Numbered from the stretch's first letter, positions 51,483 through 63,275 are shown. The stretch: 64,000 nucleotides of DNA from Trichoplax adhaerens (GCF_000150275.1 NW_002060944.1:210169-274168); one strand, 5' to 3'. Notes: generated by a model from the letters alone, not told the origin. Numbers and translations: made by a program.

Positions 51483-51875
51483 ATGTCTTCTCGTTTAACG
51501 CTATCGTTATTGCCTCATAATTTGGCTGTTTGTCGGTTGCAAGCGGACAGCAAGATACCTGAGTGGGCTACCATTAGTCATTCCTTTATTTCTATAACAA
51601 GAACATCGGATGAACTATCCATTGTCTGCCAAGATGATATTGTACCTACGGATGTGCAAGCTGAAAGGCGTTGGAAGATATTTAAAGTAGAAGGGCCTCT
51701 CGATTTCTCCCTCACTGGAGTCTTGTTCAAAATTTTACAACCATTAGCGGACGCTAATGTCAGCATTTTTGCTCTTTCGACCTACGACACCGATTATATT
51801 ATGGTAAAAGAAGAAAAGTTGGAACAGGCTAAGCAGCTTTTATCCAACAAGTATCATGTGCAAGTACTTGAATAA
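51483..51875 (+). CDS. ACT-domain protein (COG3603-like)
   Basis: A 130-residue single-exon protein. The sequence LPHNLAVCRL near the start, FISITRTSDELSIVC (about residues 35-49), the KVEGPLDFSLTGVL segment (about 68-81) and SIFALSTYDTDYIMVKE (about 93-109) are the hallmark blocks of the two-ACT-domain family COG3603. The family is common in bacteria and present in fungi, plants and some animals, and is distantly related to the amino-acid-sensing ACT domains of CASTOR proteins. The role is probably small-molecule, perhaps amino-acid, binding; this is inference. There is no signal peptide or membrane segment. Lack of introns and a bacterial-like sequence make ancient transfer possible. The start is the first ATG and gives the family's usual length. 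Confidence 0.85.
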   Translation: MSSRLTLSLLPHNLAVCRLQADSKIPEWATISHSFISITRTSDELSIVCQDDIVPTDVQAERRWKIFKVEGPLDFSLTGVLFKILQPLADANVSIFALSTYDTDYIMVKEEKLEQAKQLLSNKYHVQVLE

Positions 51876-53575
51876 GTTATTTAGAATCTTGCTCTTGTTA
51901 TCCATGGATAATTATGGCGATTCTATAGTGAAATTAGCAAAATATCGAACCAGGTAACTGCTGTGTAGATACTGGACACTGTCCAGTACAGTAGTACAAA
52001 ATGTTCAATCGTCCAGGTCTCTTTTCCTATAGCATAGACTACATCATACTAAAGTAGACCATCATTAGAATGTGCATTAGAACACTCTTAATTCAAGATG
52101 GTAATAGACTAAATTAATATTCTCGGTAATGTTAACGAATGGAGCACTTTCTTATTCTATAGTATAAGCAAGTATAGTACTCTACAGTCTACCCAAGTGG
52201 ACAATCATTAGCATGCACAGTGAATGTATAAAGGTGATCATTGACTCTATAATTTTTTGGATAAGGTTAAAAGAATTAGATAGGATAAGCAACAAGCACA
52301 ATGCTATCCATGCAGTTCCCTTTACAGTATATCAAAATTACAGGTCAGATCGCTGGCCTGTGTGAGTAATGTCAATCTTACTTTTAAATGTTTTCATAGA
52401 AGTGTAATCGGCATACTTTCTATACTGTTAGATGCAAAATTAACTTAAAAGACCGTTTGGTTTTGTCGATTACCTTTCAATGCTATTATCGAATGATATT
52501 CAAGTATAAAGGTCGATTAAGACAGTTTAAATATTGCCATAAATATTGAATATACAAGCAAGTTAAAAATTGGATTGATTAATCGTTCGATTATAACTTA
52601 TTAATAAATATTTTAGGTGCAAAAGATACCAAGCTCGTTAGGCTTGAGATGTAGAACTGGTCATTGAGTAATCGTACAGTATTTACTACTTTCATATCAT
52701 AGCACAAATTGGATTGTTAACTTTCATCACCAGATCAAATATATAACTGCTGGCTGCTATTTTACAGTTTCCTCTCTATGGTAACTTTAAGGACAGATTG
52801 GGATATATATGAGCGAATTTAGATAACAACCGGAAGGTACAACCTGATCTGATGGGAAAGTTGTTTTACTTTATTGAGAATGATCTTACGTTCGTAAGAA
52901 AGCATGGTAATACTGCTAAGTAGACGATTTAAGATTCGTATTGCTGTACTGGATAAGCTGAAAAATATCTAATAGTGTCTGATCAGGATTCTTATACCCA
53001 TACTATTGCCGTTATAGTACTACAATAATCTTGCCTATGCCAATCTCACACAAAAGATTGTAATAGCAAACTATATAATCATTAATCTGTGAAATACAAT
53101 CGAAAGTAAAACGCTCAAATAATCTCTTTCCCACCGGTAGACAATATTCTTCCAATAAGTTTAGAATGCATTGATGAATAAACAATCATTTCCAAGAATA
53201 TACAAACGAACAATTTAATATTAGACAACTTTCAAGGCATCGAATAATAAAAATGGCTGAATCTATCGTTGCTGTATAAGTAAAAAATTTTCTTTATTGA
53301 ATTTCGGATAAATTCAGAGCAGTTTGATATGGAAAAAAATATTGCCGAATTTTTATTAAGAACAATTTCAACATTTGTTGCAAAAGTAACCCATTGTTCT
53401 ATAGAGTAAGAATGCCAGAAATTTCGCGTATTCATTTTAATGATATAGTCGTAGTTTCATGGAAATTTGATAGGATGCCTATTACCTGGTCCACATTGTA
53501 ACAAGCTAAACCTACCATTTTAAGGTAAACGATATTGTAGCCAGTATGTTGCAATATCCAGTGGTATGATGGTCA
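51876..53575. other. Intergenic, nothing recognised
   Basis: Scattered GTACAGTA words (about 51982-51995 and 52670-52682). No supported gene or RNA. Confidence 0.45.
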
Positions 53576-53579
53576 TAAA

Positions 53580-54040
53580 TTGGCAAAAGTTTGAACTAGT
53601 CAATGTAGCTAATTTTAATGGAAGAACAATGTGGAAAAATCCATCATTTAGCAGCTAGGAATCGAGTAGTACATCCGGTTTACAGGCGTCCTATTTAACT
53701 TTCATGAGTCCAAACATAACTCGTAAAATATTTTTGTACATCATTTTCAAAATTGTAAACATTAAAAACAGACTTTCATCATGACAGCGTGTTGTAATAC
53801 ACAGTGACATGATACCTATATAATCTGGCAAAAGTAAGAATGGTTCGGTGTAGCCAGTCTTATTGGCATAACGATATCGAAAAAATTATTACTGAGCAGT
53901 TAGGGATAGAGTAGTACAGTCGGCTTACAGACGTCCTATCCAACTTTTAGGGTATCTAAGCATATCTTATAAAAAATTTTATGTTCATTCTAATTATCAA
54001 TATCGTAAACATTTAAATCAGACTTTTATCATGTCAGTAT
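53580..54040. repeat. Direct repeat, two copies about 245 bases apart
   Basis: Copy 1 (about 53580-53790) and copy 2 (about 53825-54035) share GGCAAAAGT, AGTAGTACA, GGTTTACAGGCGTCCTAT versus GGCTTACAGACGTCCTAT, AAACAT and CAGACTTTYATCATGWCAG. They lie just downstream of the fucosyltransferase gene. Confidence 0.75.
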
Positions 54041-54158
54041 GATAGGGTTTGAGGATAAAATAAATCTTTGTCAGGCGTAAACCACATTCTCTTGGCCCAG
54101 GGGTTGATCGTCTTGGATAGCTGAATTGCATTTTAATGAACAGGAACTCTGCTTAACA

Positions 54159-55355
54159 CTAATGGATATCACGGGGATAATCATTAGGAAAACAGCTAGA
54201 AAGAGGATCCCACAAATTATCTAATAATTTATACCATTTCCTAGGTTGAGTACGATCATTGAGTTTTTTACATAGATTACACCAATGTTGCGGCGGTTTA
54301 ATAAACCAATGAATCTTCCATTCGAAAAAGGAATTATAAAGTTTAGGATCCGTTCCAACTCTATTTAAATAATTAGCCAGATCGATGACTGTACTAAATT
54401 GACGGATATCAATAAAGGAATTTGGAGGGGCGGTTTTATGATAATCGGCGCCACCCCATACCACAGGAATGACATCGTGAGTTAGTGCATTCCATAATTT
54501 TTCCGTGGCATAATCGATACAATAAGAATTTTCTAATGCTAAATAAAAGCGATAATCCCTTAAAATTTTATCCCAACATTCGCGACTACGTGGACATTTG
54601 CGATTGCCACATGAACCATAGACATCAATTTCAGTATGAAATGATAGCTCATAAACAAAATTTGTCCTATCCTCTAAACATGAGCTTGCCATCCATGCCA
54701 CAAATCTCTTTTTGCTAGCTAAATAATTGACATTACCCAATGATCGTGATGGATAATCGCGTACACCATAACTACCATAATAAGCATGAACATCAGAATC
54801 TCTCCTATAGGACATGGTCCAATTGAACATTATGATTGATTTAAAGGGTGAAGTTAACCAATAAGTATTCTTTGGTGATTCAATATTGTAATAAACCCAT
54901 CGTTGAGAGTTGATTCGATGTTGATAATCCGGCAAATCAAAATTCATTAAATGGCCCATTAAGTCACGATCAAAGAAGACAATAGCAGCAGCGTGGCGTT
55001 CTAACTTTCTATCCGTAGTTAAGAAGCAGTTTTGAAAAGAACAATTACGAAAATATTGATTTCCCATAGGTAAGTTGACTTCTAAATCGTTTTCTACTTT
55101 CCAGCTATCACCATAATAAGACGTCCATAAGAGGATGACATTTTGCTTTTGTGGCCAAGCTTTATCCGAGACTAAATAATGCGTCACAAAGATGATATAG
55201 ATCAATACCACAAAATTAAAAGTATAAATTAAACGCTGCGATGTTATTCTAAGCGAGAAAGCCATTGCAAAAGAACTTGATCGAGTGTGTGCTCCAGCCA
55301 AATCCTCCACCTTTCTCTCCCACAAGTCCGTCAGAATGGAACATGCCACGGCCAA
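54159..55355 (-). CDS. Alpha-1,3-fucosyltransferase, GT10 family
   Basis: An intronless type II Golgi enzyme of 398 residues from the first ATG. The ATG at 55265 (residue 31) would put the membrane anchor (about residues 43-63) nearer the N-terminus and is a credible alternative start. GT10 landmarks: FNWTMSYRRDSD (177-188), VYGSCG with KCP (245-254), and the donor-binding block FYLALENSYC plus IDYATEKLWNAL (270-291) with PVVWG (297-301). Near the C-terminus comes a YNSFFEWK region and a cysteine pair in HWCNLCKKL. It transfers fucose from GDP-fucose in alpha-1,3 linkage to N-acetylglucosamine-containing glycans. Whether it acts on Lewis-type antennae or on core chitobiose cannot be told from the sequence. 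The lack of introns is usual for many GT10 genes. Confidence 0.93.
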   Translation of the reverse strand: MAVACSILTDLWERKVEDLAGAHTRSSSFAMAFSLRITSQRLIYTFNFVVLIYIIFVTHYLVSDKAWPQKQNVILLWTSYYGDSWKVENDLEVNLPMGNQYFRNCSFQNCFLTTDRKLERHAAAIVFFDRDLMGHLMNFDLPDYQHRINSQRWVYYNIESPKNTYWLTSPFKSIIMFNWTMSYRRDSDVHAYYGSYGVRDYPSRSLGNVNYLASKKRFVAWMASSCLEDRTNFVYELSFHTEIDVYGSCGNRKCPRSRECWDKILRDYRFYLALENSYCIDYATEKLWNALTHDVIPVVWGGADYHKTAPPNSFIDIRQFSTVIDLANYLNRVGTDPKLYNSFFEWKIHWFIKPPQHWCNLCKKLNDRTQPRKWYKLLDNLWDPLSSCFPNDYPRDIH

Positions 55356-55780
55356 GGGGTGCCAAATAGATCAAGTCGAAACGGATATTCATGCAATCAT
55401 CGTAGAATCCTCTCTCAATTTGAACTCGTTTGAGACTGCTGCTTAAAATGAGTCAATCAACGTACGTAGAATGGTAGATTTGGATCGATATTTCTCTTCC
55501 TAGGCAATCAGTATCCACTTCGCCAAAAGAATTGCTGCAAGTCCATTAACGTTGCAAATCACTAAGCAATTTGACCAGCAGCCAGCAGCTATGGTTAAGG
55601 TTACATTATGTCCAGTGCTCTACTTTCTACAGCAGTGGTTACTATGGCGATAGAATCACCTTGGAAGAGAGGATACCATAGTAGTAAACGCCATACCGCA
55701 TCTCAAAAGGTTCAATTAGTCTTGGTGTAATGTACTAAACACTGACTGTGTTTTCGACTCCAATTTAGCAGGAAAGCGTA
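55356..55780. other. Upstream region of fucosyltransferase gene
   Basis: Somewhat richer in GC than the flanks; no TATA box or repeat identified. Confidence 0.35.
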
Positions 55781-55904
55781 TTACGATTGCGCATGCACGC
55801 TAGCGTGCATGATGGACCAGTGTCCATTGTCCAGTGTCTGTCTACCAGGCATGGACGACTGGAACATACTGTTCTCACATACTATACTGTTGTCCAATGT
55901 CCGT

Positions 55905-56165
55905 CCATGCTAGTAGGTTACTGTGTCACAGAACCAGAAAACTTGCTCATGTATATACAGTCATGGACTACTTGCAGAAGACCTTCTTCTACTACTCCAT
56001 GAAACTGTTTACTAACCTAGATTTCTTTCCAGTAGTCTATGCTGGTAGGTCACTGCATCACATAACCATAGAAATTGTTCATGTGGACACAGTACGATGT
56101 ACAGTATGCAGTCATGGAGTGCTAGAAGAAGACCTTCTTCTACTACTCCAAGACATCGTTTACTG
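55905..56165. repeat. Imperfect tandem duplication, about 130-150-base unit
   Basis: About 55905-56022 and 56038-56163 both read TATGCTRGTAGGT, CACTG, ATCACA, AACCA, GTCATGGA and then GAAGACCTTCTTCTACTACT followed by CCA and a GTTTAC end. Overlapping plus-strand frames follow the repeat and are not taken as genes. Confidence 0.75.
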
Positions 56166-56169
56166 GTAG

Positions 56170-57495
56170 TATCAAAACTATTTTATTCATGAATTTTAAC
56201 CCTGGCTCGTGATACCAAATATTTTATCTACTTGGCTTGCACTTTTTACTTTAAAATTTATAATTTAATATCACTTGATACTGAATACGCGTATATTGAT
56301 TTCTGATCAGTAGAAATTATGCATTCATTCAATGAGAATTATTTTCGTTTAGTCTCGACAGACACACGGCTAATTTCTCAATGAATTACACAATTTTCGC
56401 ATATAATGGTACGAATCGTGATACTGTAGTAATGTGCATGTAAAATTCCGTTATTTTATTATAATTATTAGGTTTGTTAGTATTTTTGATCTATTTCCAG
56501 GTTAATTGGATTACTTAAAACAATTTGTAAGAATGATATAGTATAATAAAAATTAAAATTTATGATGTACTGTACTTTGTCGTACTAACAATATTATTCA
56601 GACAACTTAAGAATTCGCAATAATCGGTATCAAAAGTTGTGTCTTTCCACCATGAAGCGGTTATCAATATTAGTTGAGTGTGGATATCGCATCCTATTCT
56701 ATTCGAGGAAAAATTACAAGCATTTACATAAATAGTACAAAGATGTAGTCGTTGATATCGAACAACGTATTGCTTACATACTTGAAAGAGATTGTAATAA
56801 TTTTAAACTTCATCGTCAAAATAAACCCTATTGCAATGCTACTGAAAGGTATTGAATGTAACTATTTTATCCGCAATTTTACTGTGTTACTCATTATAAG
56901 TAAGTAATAGATTACTATTTTTTTACACAACTCAAAATAAGCTCTCATAAATTGTATCGATATTATCCGCGAAATATATGTAATGAAATGTAAAATTGCA
57001 ATACTGCGTAAATGCACGCATAATAATAATGAAAATTTTAAAGCTGAAACGTTTTAGGGAATCAGTCAGAGCTATAGTTTTAAAATCCAGAGTCTATCAC
57101 CAGTAACTACCTAAAATGAGGATTTCTGAACTTTTGCATCACTTCTAAAAAAGAACTGAGTAATCCTAGTTTAGCAGTAATTATAGATTAGCATTGAAGT
57201 AGTAGAAATTGTAGAATCTTGTTAATTACAGCAATATTTCAAATAGGGTGATACATGTATGCCGAGAAATAAGCTAGATTGCGAAGCAAGTCGCCTTGGT
57301 AGGGTAGGCTTTACTGGTTTATATAGAAAGTGCGCGTAAGAAATAGAGGCAAACTCTGACCATGCCGATTCACTACTAACTTCTGTAACACAGTGATATA
57401 ATACTTGCGATCTACAATCAACACTTTAAAGTAGTATTAATACTGCTCTTCCATAAATGATTTCTATTGCTTGCCGCTGTTGGTGTTTTAAGAGT
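56170..57495. other. Intergenic, nothing recognised
   Basis: AT-rich sequence with no supported feature. Confidence 0.45.
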
Positions 57496-57499
57496 CTCC

Positions 57500-57815
57500 T
57501 ATGATTGGAGAAAAGCATGATCTGTATAATTTTTAGGACTTAAAAATATATCCTGCTATTTTATTCACAGTGGATGCATACGAATACGAAATAGCAGTTA
57601 CAATAAAACCATGGGAATTACTCAGCCACTTTTTGCCATTTAAATGTCAAGTTGTTTGCTTTAATAGCTCTAAGGAATGAGAAGGCCAAAATCTGTATCA
57701 TTTGTAATATTTAAAAAATATATTACTATCTATTCAATGTTGATGAATACGAATAGAGATCAAAGTCCACGAGAATTAATTTGTTATTTGATGGCAATTA
57801 TACGTAAAGATTCAG
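57500..57815. repeat. Diverged direct repeat, about 165-base unit
   Basis: Two copies share CTGTATMATTT, TATTTAAAAAATAT-like text, CTATTCA, GATGMATACGAATA, a GGGAATTA/GAGAATTA word and TTGATGGCAATT versus TTTTGCCATT. Confidence 0.5.
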
Positions 57816-60403
57816 AAATATTTGCGTTACGAATCCGATGAAGCAGTAAACGTATTGGATATTTTGGTTTTATGCATGATTATGGCGTTATAGACGTAAA
57901 TTTTATGGAGTAATTATCCTCCAGTCTTAAGATTTTATTCAAGCTACATTTCATCATTTGCGTTAATATGTTAAACGGCATGATAGTCATAAGGAGGAGT
58001 TATGTAGAATAGTATGGCCTATATCTTATCAAGTATGTTTATAATTATATGTTTACAATTATACTATTATGGAACATACAAACTGATATCGCACCCAGTA
58101 AGCTACTCTCATTTAACTGTCTTCATAGAGACTATTGTTTAGCGAAGAGTCCTGAATAGCACTACAACAGGCGTATAATTAGCCTTAGCCAACAAAGGAC
58201 TACTAAAATATTCTTCAGATGGTATCTAATAATTGTTGTTTCGGTATATGGTGACTATTGTAATGATAATTTAAAGTTAGGCACAGTACGTATATAAGCA
58301 TGCACAATTTATCGTAAAAACCACTTCCTATAGTACTGGACTCTTGTTCGTTGGTTGTAGACGCTGAGAATAAAAATCTTACGCGTATTTTTGCTGCTAT
58401 CCTGTTTAACCAGTGTGTACTTTTCTGTAAGTAATCTACGCCTTCATTCCTACCTGCAATTTCACAATTACTGCCTAAAACTATGCTATATAAGTAGGTG
58501 CAATTTATATGTTTTAGAAATCGAATTGTGATCAAAATTGTTGTAATTCAGTCTATCGCAGATGCAGACGGAGATGGATGTTTTTGTTATCAGTTACAGT
58601 CGTACTTTTGTGAAAGGAACCACCTTCCTGATACCAAACTTTGGATCAGATTGCGAAATAGATTTCAAAGATACGCCATATTGGTTAGTATATCCAGAAA
58701 ATGAAAGATCATTAGCAATGAATCAATTAATACCGCTCTATTTTGTTTTTGAATTCTACGTTAACGTGCTGTAAAGTTCACTGTTTATATCGACTTACAG
58801 TAGAAATCTTTCCAAGTTTTCTAGCAAAAAACAATTTTCCATTCGGGTTTATTTAAGAGTACCGGTACGTTTGACATGAGTCAGTTTCCATAGCAAAAAA
58901 GAAAGTCTTTTTCCTGATCATTTAGTCAATTAGTTAACCTTTCGAAACAGTATTACTGATTAATCGTATCGCTTTATTTAACAACAAAATTTTTTTATTT
59001 GTGAAATATACCAAAAAAAGGAATTTGTTTACGTTAGATTTTTTATTCAAGTTATACCAGAGTTAGATAGTTTGATAAACACTCATTTCTTCGCGGGTAT
59101 TTTAATAGTGCCGGTAGCTTCTGAAATTTTGTCACCGCAGTAAGTGAGAGATTTCTTAATGTGCATTGGTAATATTAACGTAGAAGATCCACTTTTGTTG
59201 GCTAATATGTTAAAATTAAGTCACTGATGTTACTCACACCAACGGCTGGAAATTAATGAATTCGTAAAAGATCGCATCTTTGAAGGTCATGGGTTATTTT
59301 TCACGCTGTACGGTACCGGTGCCCAATTTTCCGCACACACTGGCACTATACTATGAAAATTGTTTATGACGTAAACTGAGAAAATTATAATTAACTGACT
59401 AGACTGCAAAAAGTAAATAATAAAATGAGTAAAATATACATATTTTAGTTGCACACTAGAATCCAAAAGTGATGATGCAATGTACTATTGTCTGTAGCAT
59501 CTTTGTTGGCTAGCATAAATTCAATGCATGCAGACACCTATATTGTTTAAAAAAATTTGCAGTATTATTAATAATTACACGCTTAGCGTCGCTCAATTAC
59601 ATTGAGGGGTCGCACTGTCATTTAAATGATTCTGCCCCATGTGACATGTACGTTCAGTTTTCTATTTTTGAATATCATAAATGGAGCATCAGTCACTTAT
59701 GAAATTATACTACTTAATTGAAGGGGCTAGCTGTTCGTAAAACATACGATATGGTTTAATTATTAATCTTTTTTAATTGATTTAAACTATTATAGTACGT
59801 GTGCTATTGCAATCGGATATGATTTATGTCTGATTATCATTGTTTGTAAGCAGTAAGAATAATGCCAACAGCCATTTATTTTGAGTAACTATATATTAAG
59901 AAATGGAATATGTTACAAAGTATACGAAATCTCACAGCTAGAAGACAATCTCTACCCTACTGTATTACTGATAGGGCACGAGTATTTACGACATAAACAA
60001 ATTATATTTCCTAAGCACAAATTTCGATTTGAAATATATCCAGTTATATGCTTCAAATCCTTTCATGCATAAACAGTAATTTATTATTTCATTTTTAGCT
60101 GCAGGATTTGACCGTATTCGCTTACCGGTCGGGATCTGAAAATCTCTGCTAGTTAAACTAACTAGAAATTATAGATTTAATTTACGTTTAATTCCTGCTG
60201 TGTTATCATTCCATAGGAGCTGGTATTTTTTCCCATTTATAGTTGGTAGAAGCCTGGTCATAGGCACATTCATAGTGGTGCTGAAAAGATTTTGTCATTG
60301 GCATCCTAAAGATGTAATCGGAATTCGAGAACTATGCTGAGCTGTTTTCTTTCACAATTCGTTATTATGCTTCTTAACATTCGGACTTGCTTTATAATTA
60401 CAG
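57816..60403. other. Unresolved region, possible upstream exons of CARD gene
   Basis: Several frames could be exons of the CARD gene that follows, since its first identified exon begins at an acceptor. The best candidates are a plus-strand frame from 58562 (MDVFVISYSRTFVKGTTFLI) and one at 59881-60072. I could not connect them by phase and do not annotate them as coding. A 106-codon minus-strand frame (58215-58535) shows no known domain. Confidence 0.3.
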
Positions 60404-61420
60404 GCATGTGGAAAGGAGTTCGACTTGGAGGCGCAGATTGAATTATGCATCTGCAAAGGAACTGAGATATTCCAACAAAAGGATCAAATAAATCAGGCTA
60501 CAGAGGCAAAAAATTATAAAATGAGTCAAGAGCAGCTAATCGCACCAGGGAATCGAAGAAATATCCAAAGAAACGTTTCAAGCAGTGCGAATGGCATAAC
60601 AATAATCATTGAAACGAGTGAAGAGTGCCAAATCCAGCGAAAGAATCAATTCAGATTAGAGAAAATTTCCTATAATTGTATGGATCAAGTCGCCGATGCA
60701 CAAGCTGCTGGAACGAGTGAGTATCATACGAGAATCAAGCAAGGGTGGCAATTAAGTACAAAAAACAACCTTTCAAACAGTGCGCCTGATCCACCTAAGA
60801 AAAAAATTATTGGAATGAGCGAAGAGCATAAGGAGATCCTGCGTGTTCATTCTTCAAATATAATGAATAGTATTTCAACCTGTGTGGAAGAAGTCATTGA
60901 CAATTTATACACCCACGGTGTTATCACTGACGGTCAAAAAGTTAAACTGTACAGTATTCCAAACAGACATCAGTAAGTTTTGTTAAGCTATTGATCAATC
61001 CTATGCTTTAAAACTATCTGCTTTTGAGGAAAAGTATGATATTCGATATACGTGTACTATATTAAATGGCGTTATCATTCAGTAATCATTTTTTCAAAAA
61101 TTAAATGAAAATCCTAGATAGTCTTTCGTAGTACTGTATTAACATGTACAGTATACCATCAGATACTTTTACAGGATACTAGTAACAATAACCATGCTAT
61201 GAGTTACTTACTTAATAAAGTAATATAAGGTAAATTTATGAAATTTTTCATGAATTATAGACAAGTTAAATCCTTGCTGGATATCCTACCTGAACGTGGT
61301 AGTAAAGCCTTTGAATTATTCTGTAAAAGCCTAACTAAATGTCACCCTGAACTGAAACGTAAGTTGGTTGAGGAAGCTGAACTGATTGGTTTACCAGTTT
61401 CTATCGATTCTATAACTTAG
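60404..61420 (+). CDS. CARD-containing protein (3' exons)
   Basis: Two exons read with confidence: 60404-60972 and 61261-61420, joined in phase 2 through a GTAAGT donor, coding for about 242 residues. The first exon follows a good acceptor (TTATAATTACAG), so an upstream exon probably exists. If not, translation could start at the in-frame ATG at 60521. The N-terminal 130 residues are polar and unrecognised. From MSEEHKEILRVHSSNIM a complete CARD follows. Helices 1-3 lie in the first exon (VEEVIDNLYTHGVITDGQKV) and helices 4-6 in the second (VKSLLDILPERGSKAFELFC, KSLTKCHPELKRKLVEEA). This is a textbook CARD, closer to vertebrate forms than the CARD at 41222. Such modules recruit caspases or CARD adaptors by homotypic contact. 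It could be an adaptor or the prodomain part of a larger protein. Confidence 0.8.
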
Positions 61421-62560
61421 ATAGAAGTATTTTACACAGCTATGATGGCTATTAATCACCATCAAATGTACGACTATGTTCCGTAAAATTGTTTATCATT
61501 AGCATGATGCCGCTCATATTAATCTGATAAGTTTAATTAATCGATAAAGATCCGCCTTCTAGAAATGCCGTTATTATTTTGTGTCAATAACATTACTTTT
61601 CAATGTTTTTCGATGTAGATAAGAAATAGTGAGTTCTTCTTCGTATTTTATTTCATTGCACAGTTAATACGAGTAAATGTTTGCGTTGAAGACAATTTCG
61701 ATTGTAGAACCAATCGAACTTATAACTAGCTAACAGCTAGAAATAAATTTGGATTTTTATGTACTATGTTCTAAATGAGTCGCATTATAGCGATATCAGT
61801 GCAATCGATTCAGTCCACTTTTAAACCTATGCTACAACTTTCCTACCTACCTACCAATAGGTAGGAAATTTGGATAGATTACTGCTGGCATTGCAGTGTA
61901 ATCGCACTTAATTTCTGCATCATTAATTGTGTTGTAATAGAGTAATACTCTGTATTTCGTGCATGTTTGATATAGGACATACACTGTGTAAGAAAAAAGT
62001 TAAATAGTCCTATTATCCATTATCGGATTTAATTGATATTACGTACGTAAATATTGCAATATGATATTTATTGTCAGTAAATTTGTTTCCTGATTACTAG
62101 ACTATTACTATTAGACTGGAATACAGTATTAATTAAATTAGTGATTATCGCTTTCTTTCTAAAATTAAATAAGATAATTTTAGAAGAAGCTTACCGATTG
62201 CTAATTCTCTCTAACAATTCTTGTATCATGTAGCTTTTACTTCCGTTGTCCGGTGTATAAACAAAAAGTAATTTAGTCATATCATTTTAGAACAGTGGTA
62301 CGAGTCTACTTTGCATCATTGTTTTTATTAAGGATTGATAAAATTATATTACTTGCAATCTAATTGTATTTTTAGCAAAAGGGCGATAAATTCATGTAAT
62401 GTAATTCATTAAATATATCTGTACGATGTATCGCCTATTTTTCATTCATACAGCATTCAGTAGTATGTTGCGTTAATACTGTATCAAGTTATTTATACAT
62501 ATGCTGATGGATATTAAAGTTTACATGACAGGAATTGATTAATTATTGTTTAATAATCCC
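61421..62560. other. Intergenic, nothing recognised
   Basis: AT-rich. A small ACCTACCTACCAATAGGTAGG palindrome-like word occurs near 61848-61868. No gene. Confidence 0.45.
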
Positions 62561-62561
62561 T

Positions 62562-62613
62562 TTGATGGCCACGGGTGCATGAATGCATTTGAAAATCACA
62601 TGACCATCAAAGA
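62562..62613. repeat. Inverted repeat with short loop
   Basis: CTTTGATGGCCA near 62562 pairs (minus a bulge) with CCATCAAAG near 62604-62612; an inner TGCATGAATGCA is itself near-palindromic. Confidence 0.5.
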
Positions 62614-62684
62614 GGCATACCATTCAGACAAATACTGTACAGTACACGGTAAAAAGTTACTGAACCTCTGACAGGTCTATCAAA

Positions 62685-62757
62685 TGGTAATACTATCTGT
62701 TAAATGAGCACATTATCGTAAACCGTCTGCAAAGCGACGGGAGTTTGCACTAGTATG
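62685..62757. repeat. Dispersed repeat, copy 2
   Basis: Matches 40725-40805: AATACTATCTGTTAA, ACATTATCGTAAACCGTC, GCAAAGCGACG, TTTGCACTAGT. Followed within 100 bases by unrelated sequence. Confidence 0.75.
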
Positions 62758-63275
62758 ATATCAAACGAATGAAAAGCGAGCAACAACGTTAGTATTCATG
62801 CAAAATTTTGTGCGCATGACCTTTCTTACATGCTGTAACTTGCATAGGCACTTATTTCGTATAGCTTGGTGTAAAAATAGGGTACAGTTCAAAATATGAG
62901 TCAGCACATCATACGAAATAACTACCTCCTAGAAAGTTATGTTAAAAAAAGTATTTTGATATCATGCCAAATTGTGAATAATTAAGTAGTCCACGAGGAC
63001 AGTACCATACCTGTGGCTTCAAAAAAGGCGGACAGACTTTTTTAGACCATGATGGCCACAAAAGTGGAAAAATTGTAACTGTACAGTATTAGTCCAGTTA
63101 GTCATGAGTTAGTTTGGATCGTTGATGTCCAATTTCCCGAATCGCTCTCACTAATTCAAATTCTTTTGCGACTTGATACTATAACTAAGCCATCCAGCAA
63201 TCTGGCCGAGTGATCAATATTGACAAATTGAATTGCTATTACATAATTGATGTCCGTATTTGTTTATTAATTAAG

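Noticed and set aside
54485-54718. 77-codon plus-strand ORF
   Set aside because: Antisense shadow of the fucosyltransferase coding sequence.
55787-56169. Two overlapping plus-strand ORFs
   Set aside because: They lie across a tandem duplication and translate its units in different frames.
58498-58704. OTU-protease-like start (DADGDGCF) in a 68-codon frame
   Set aside because: The catalytic Cys context (DGNCLF-type) is not matched and no downstream His motif was found.
58562-58774. TIR-like DVFVISYSR segment
   Set aside because: Only one short motif resembles TIR; the rest of the frame lacks the conserved blocks.
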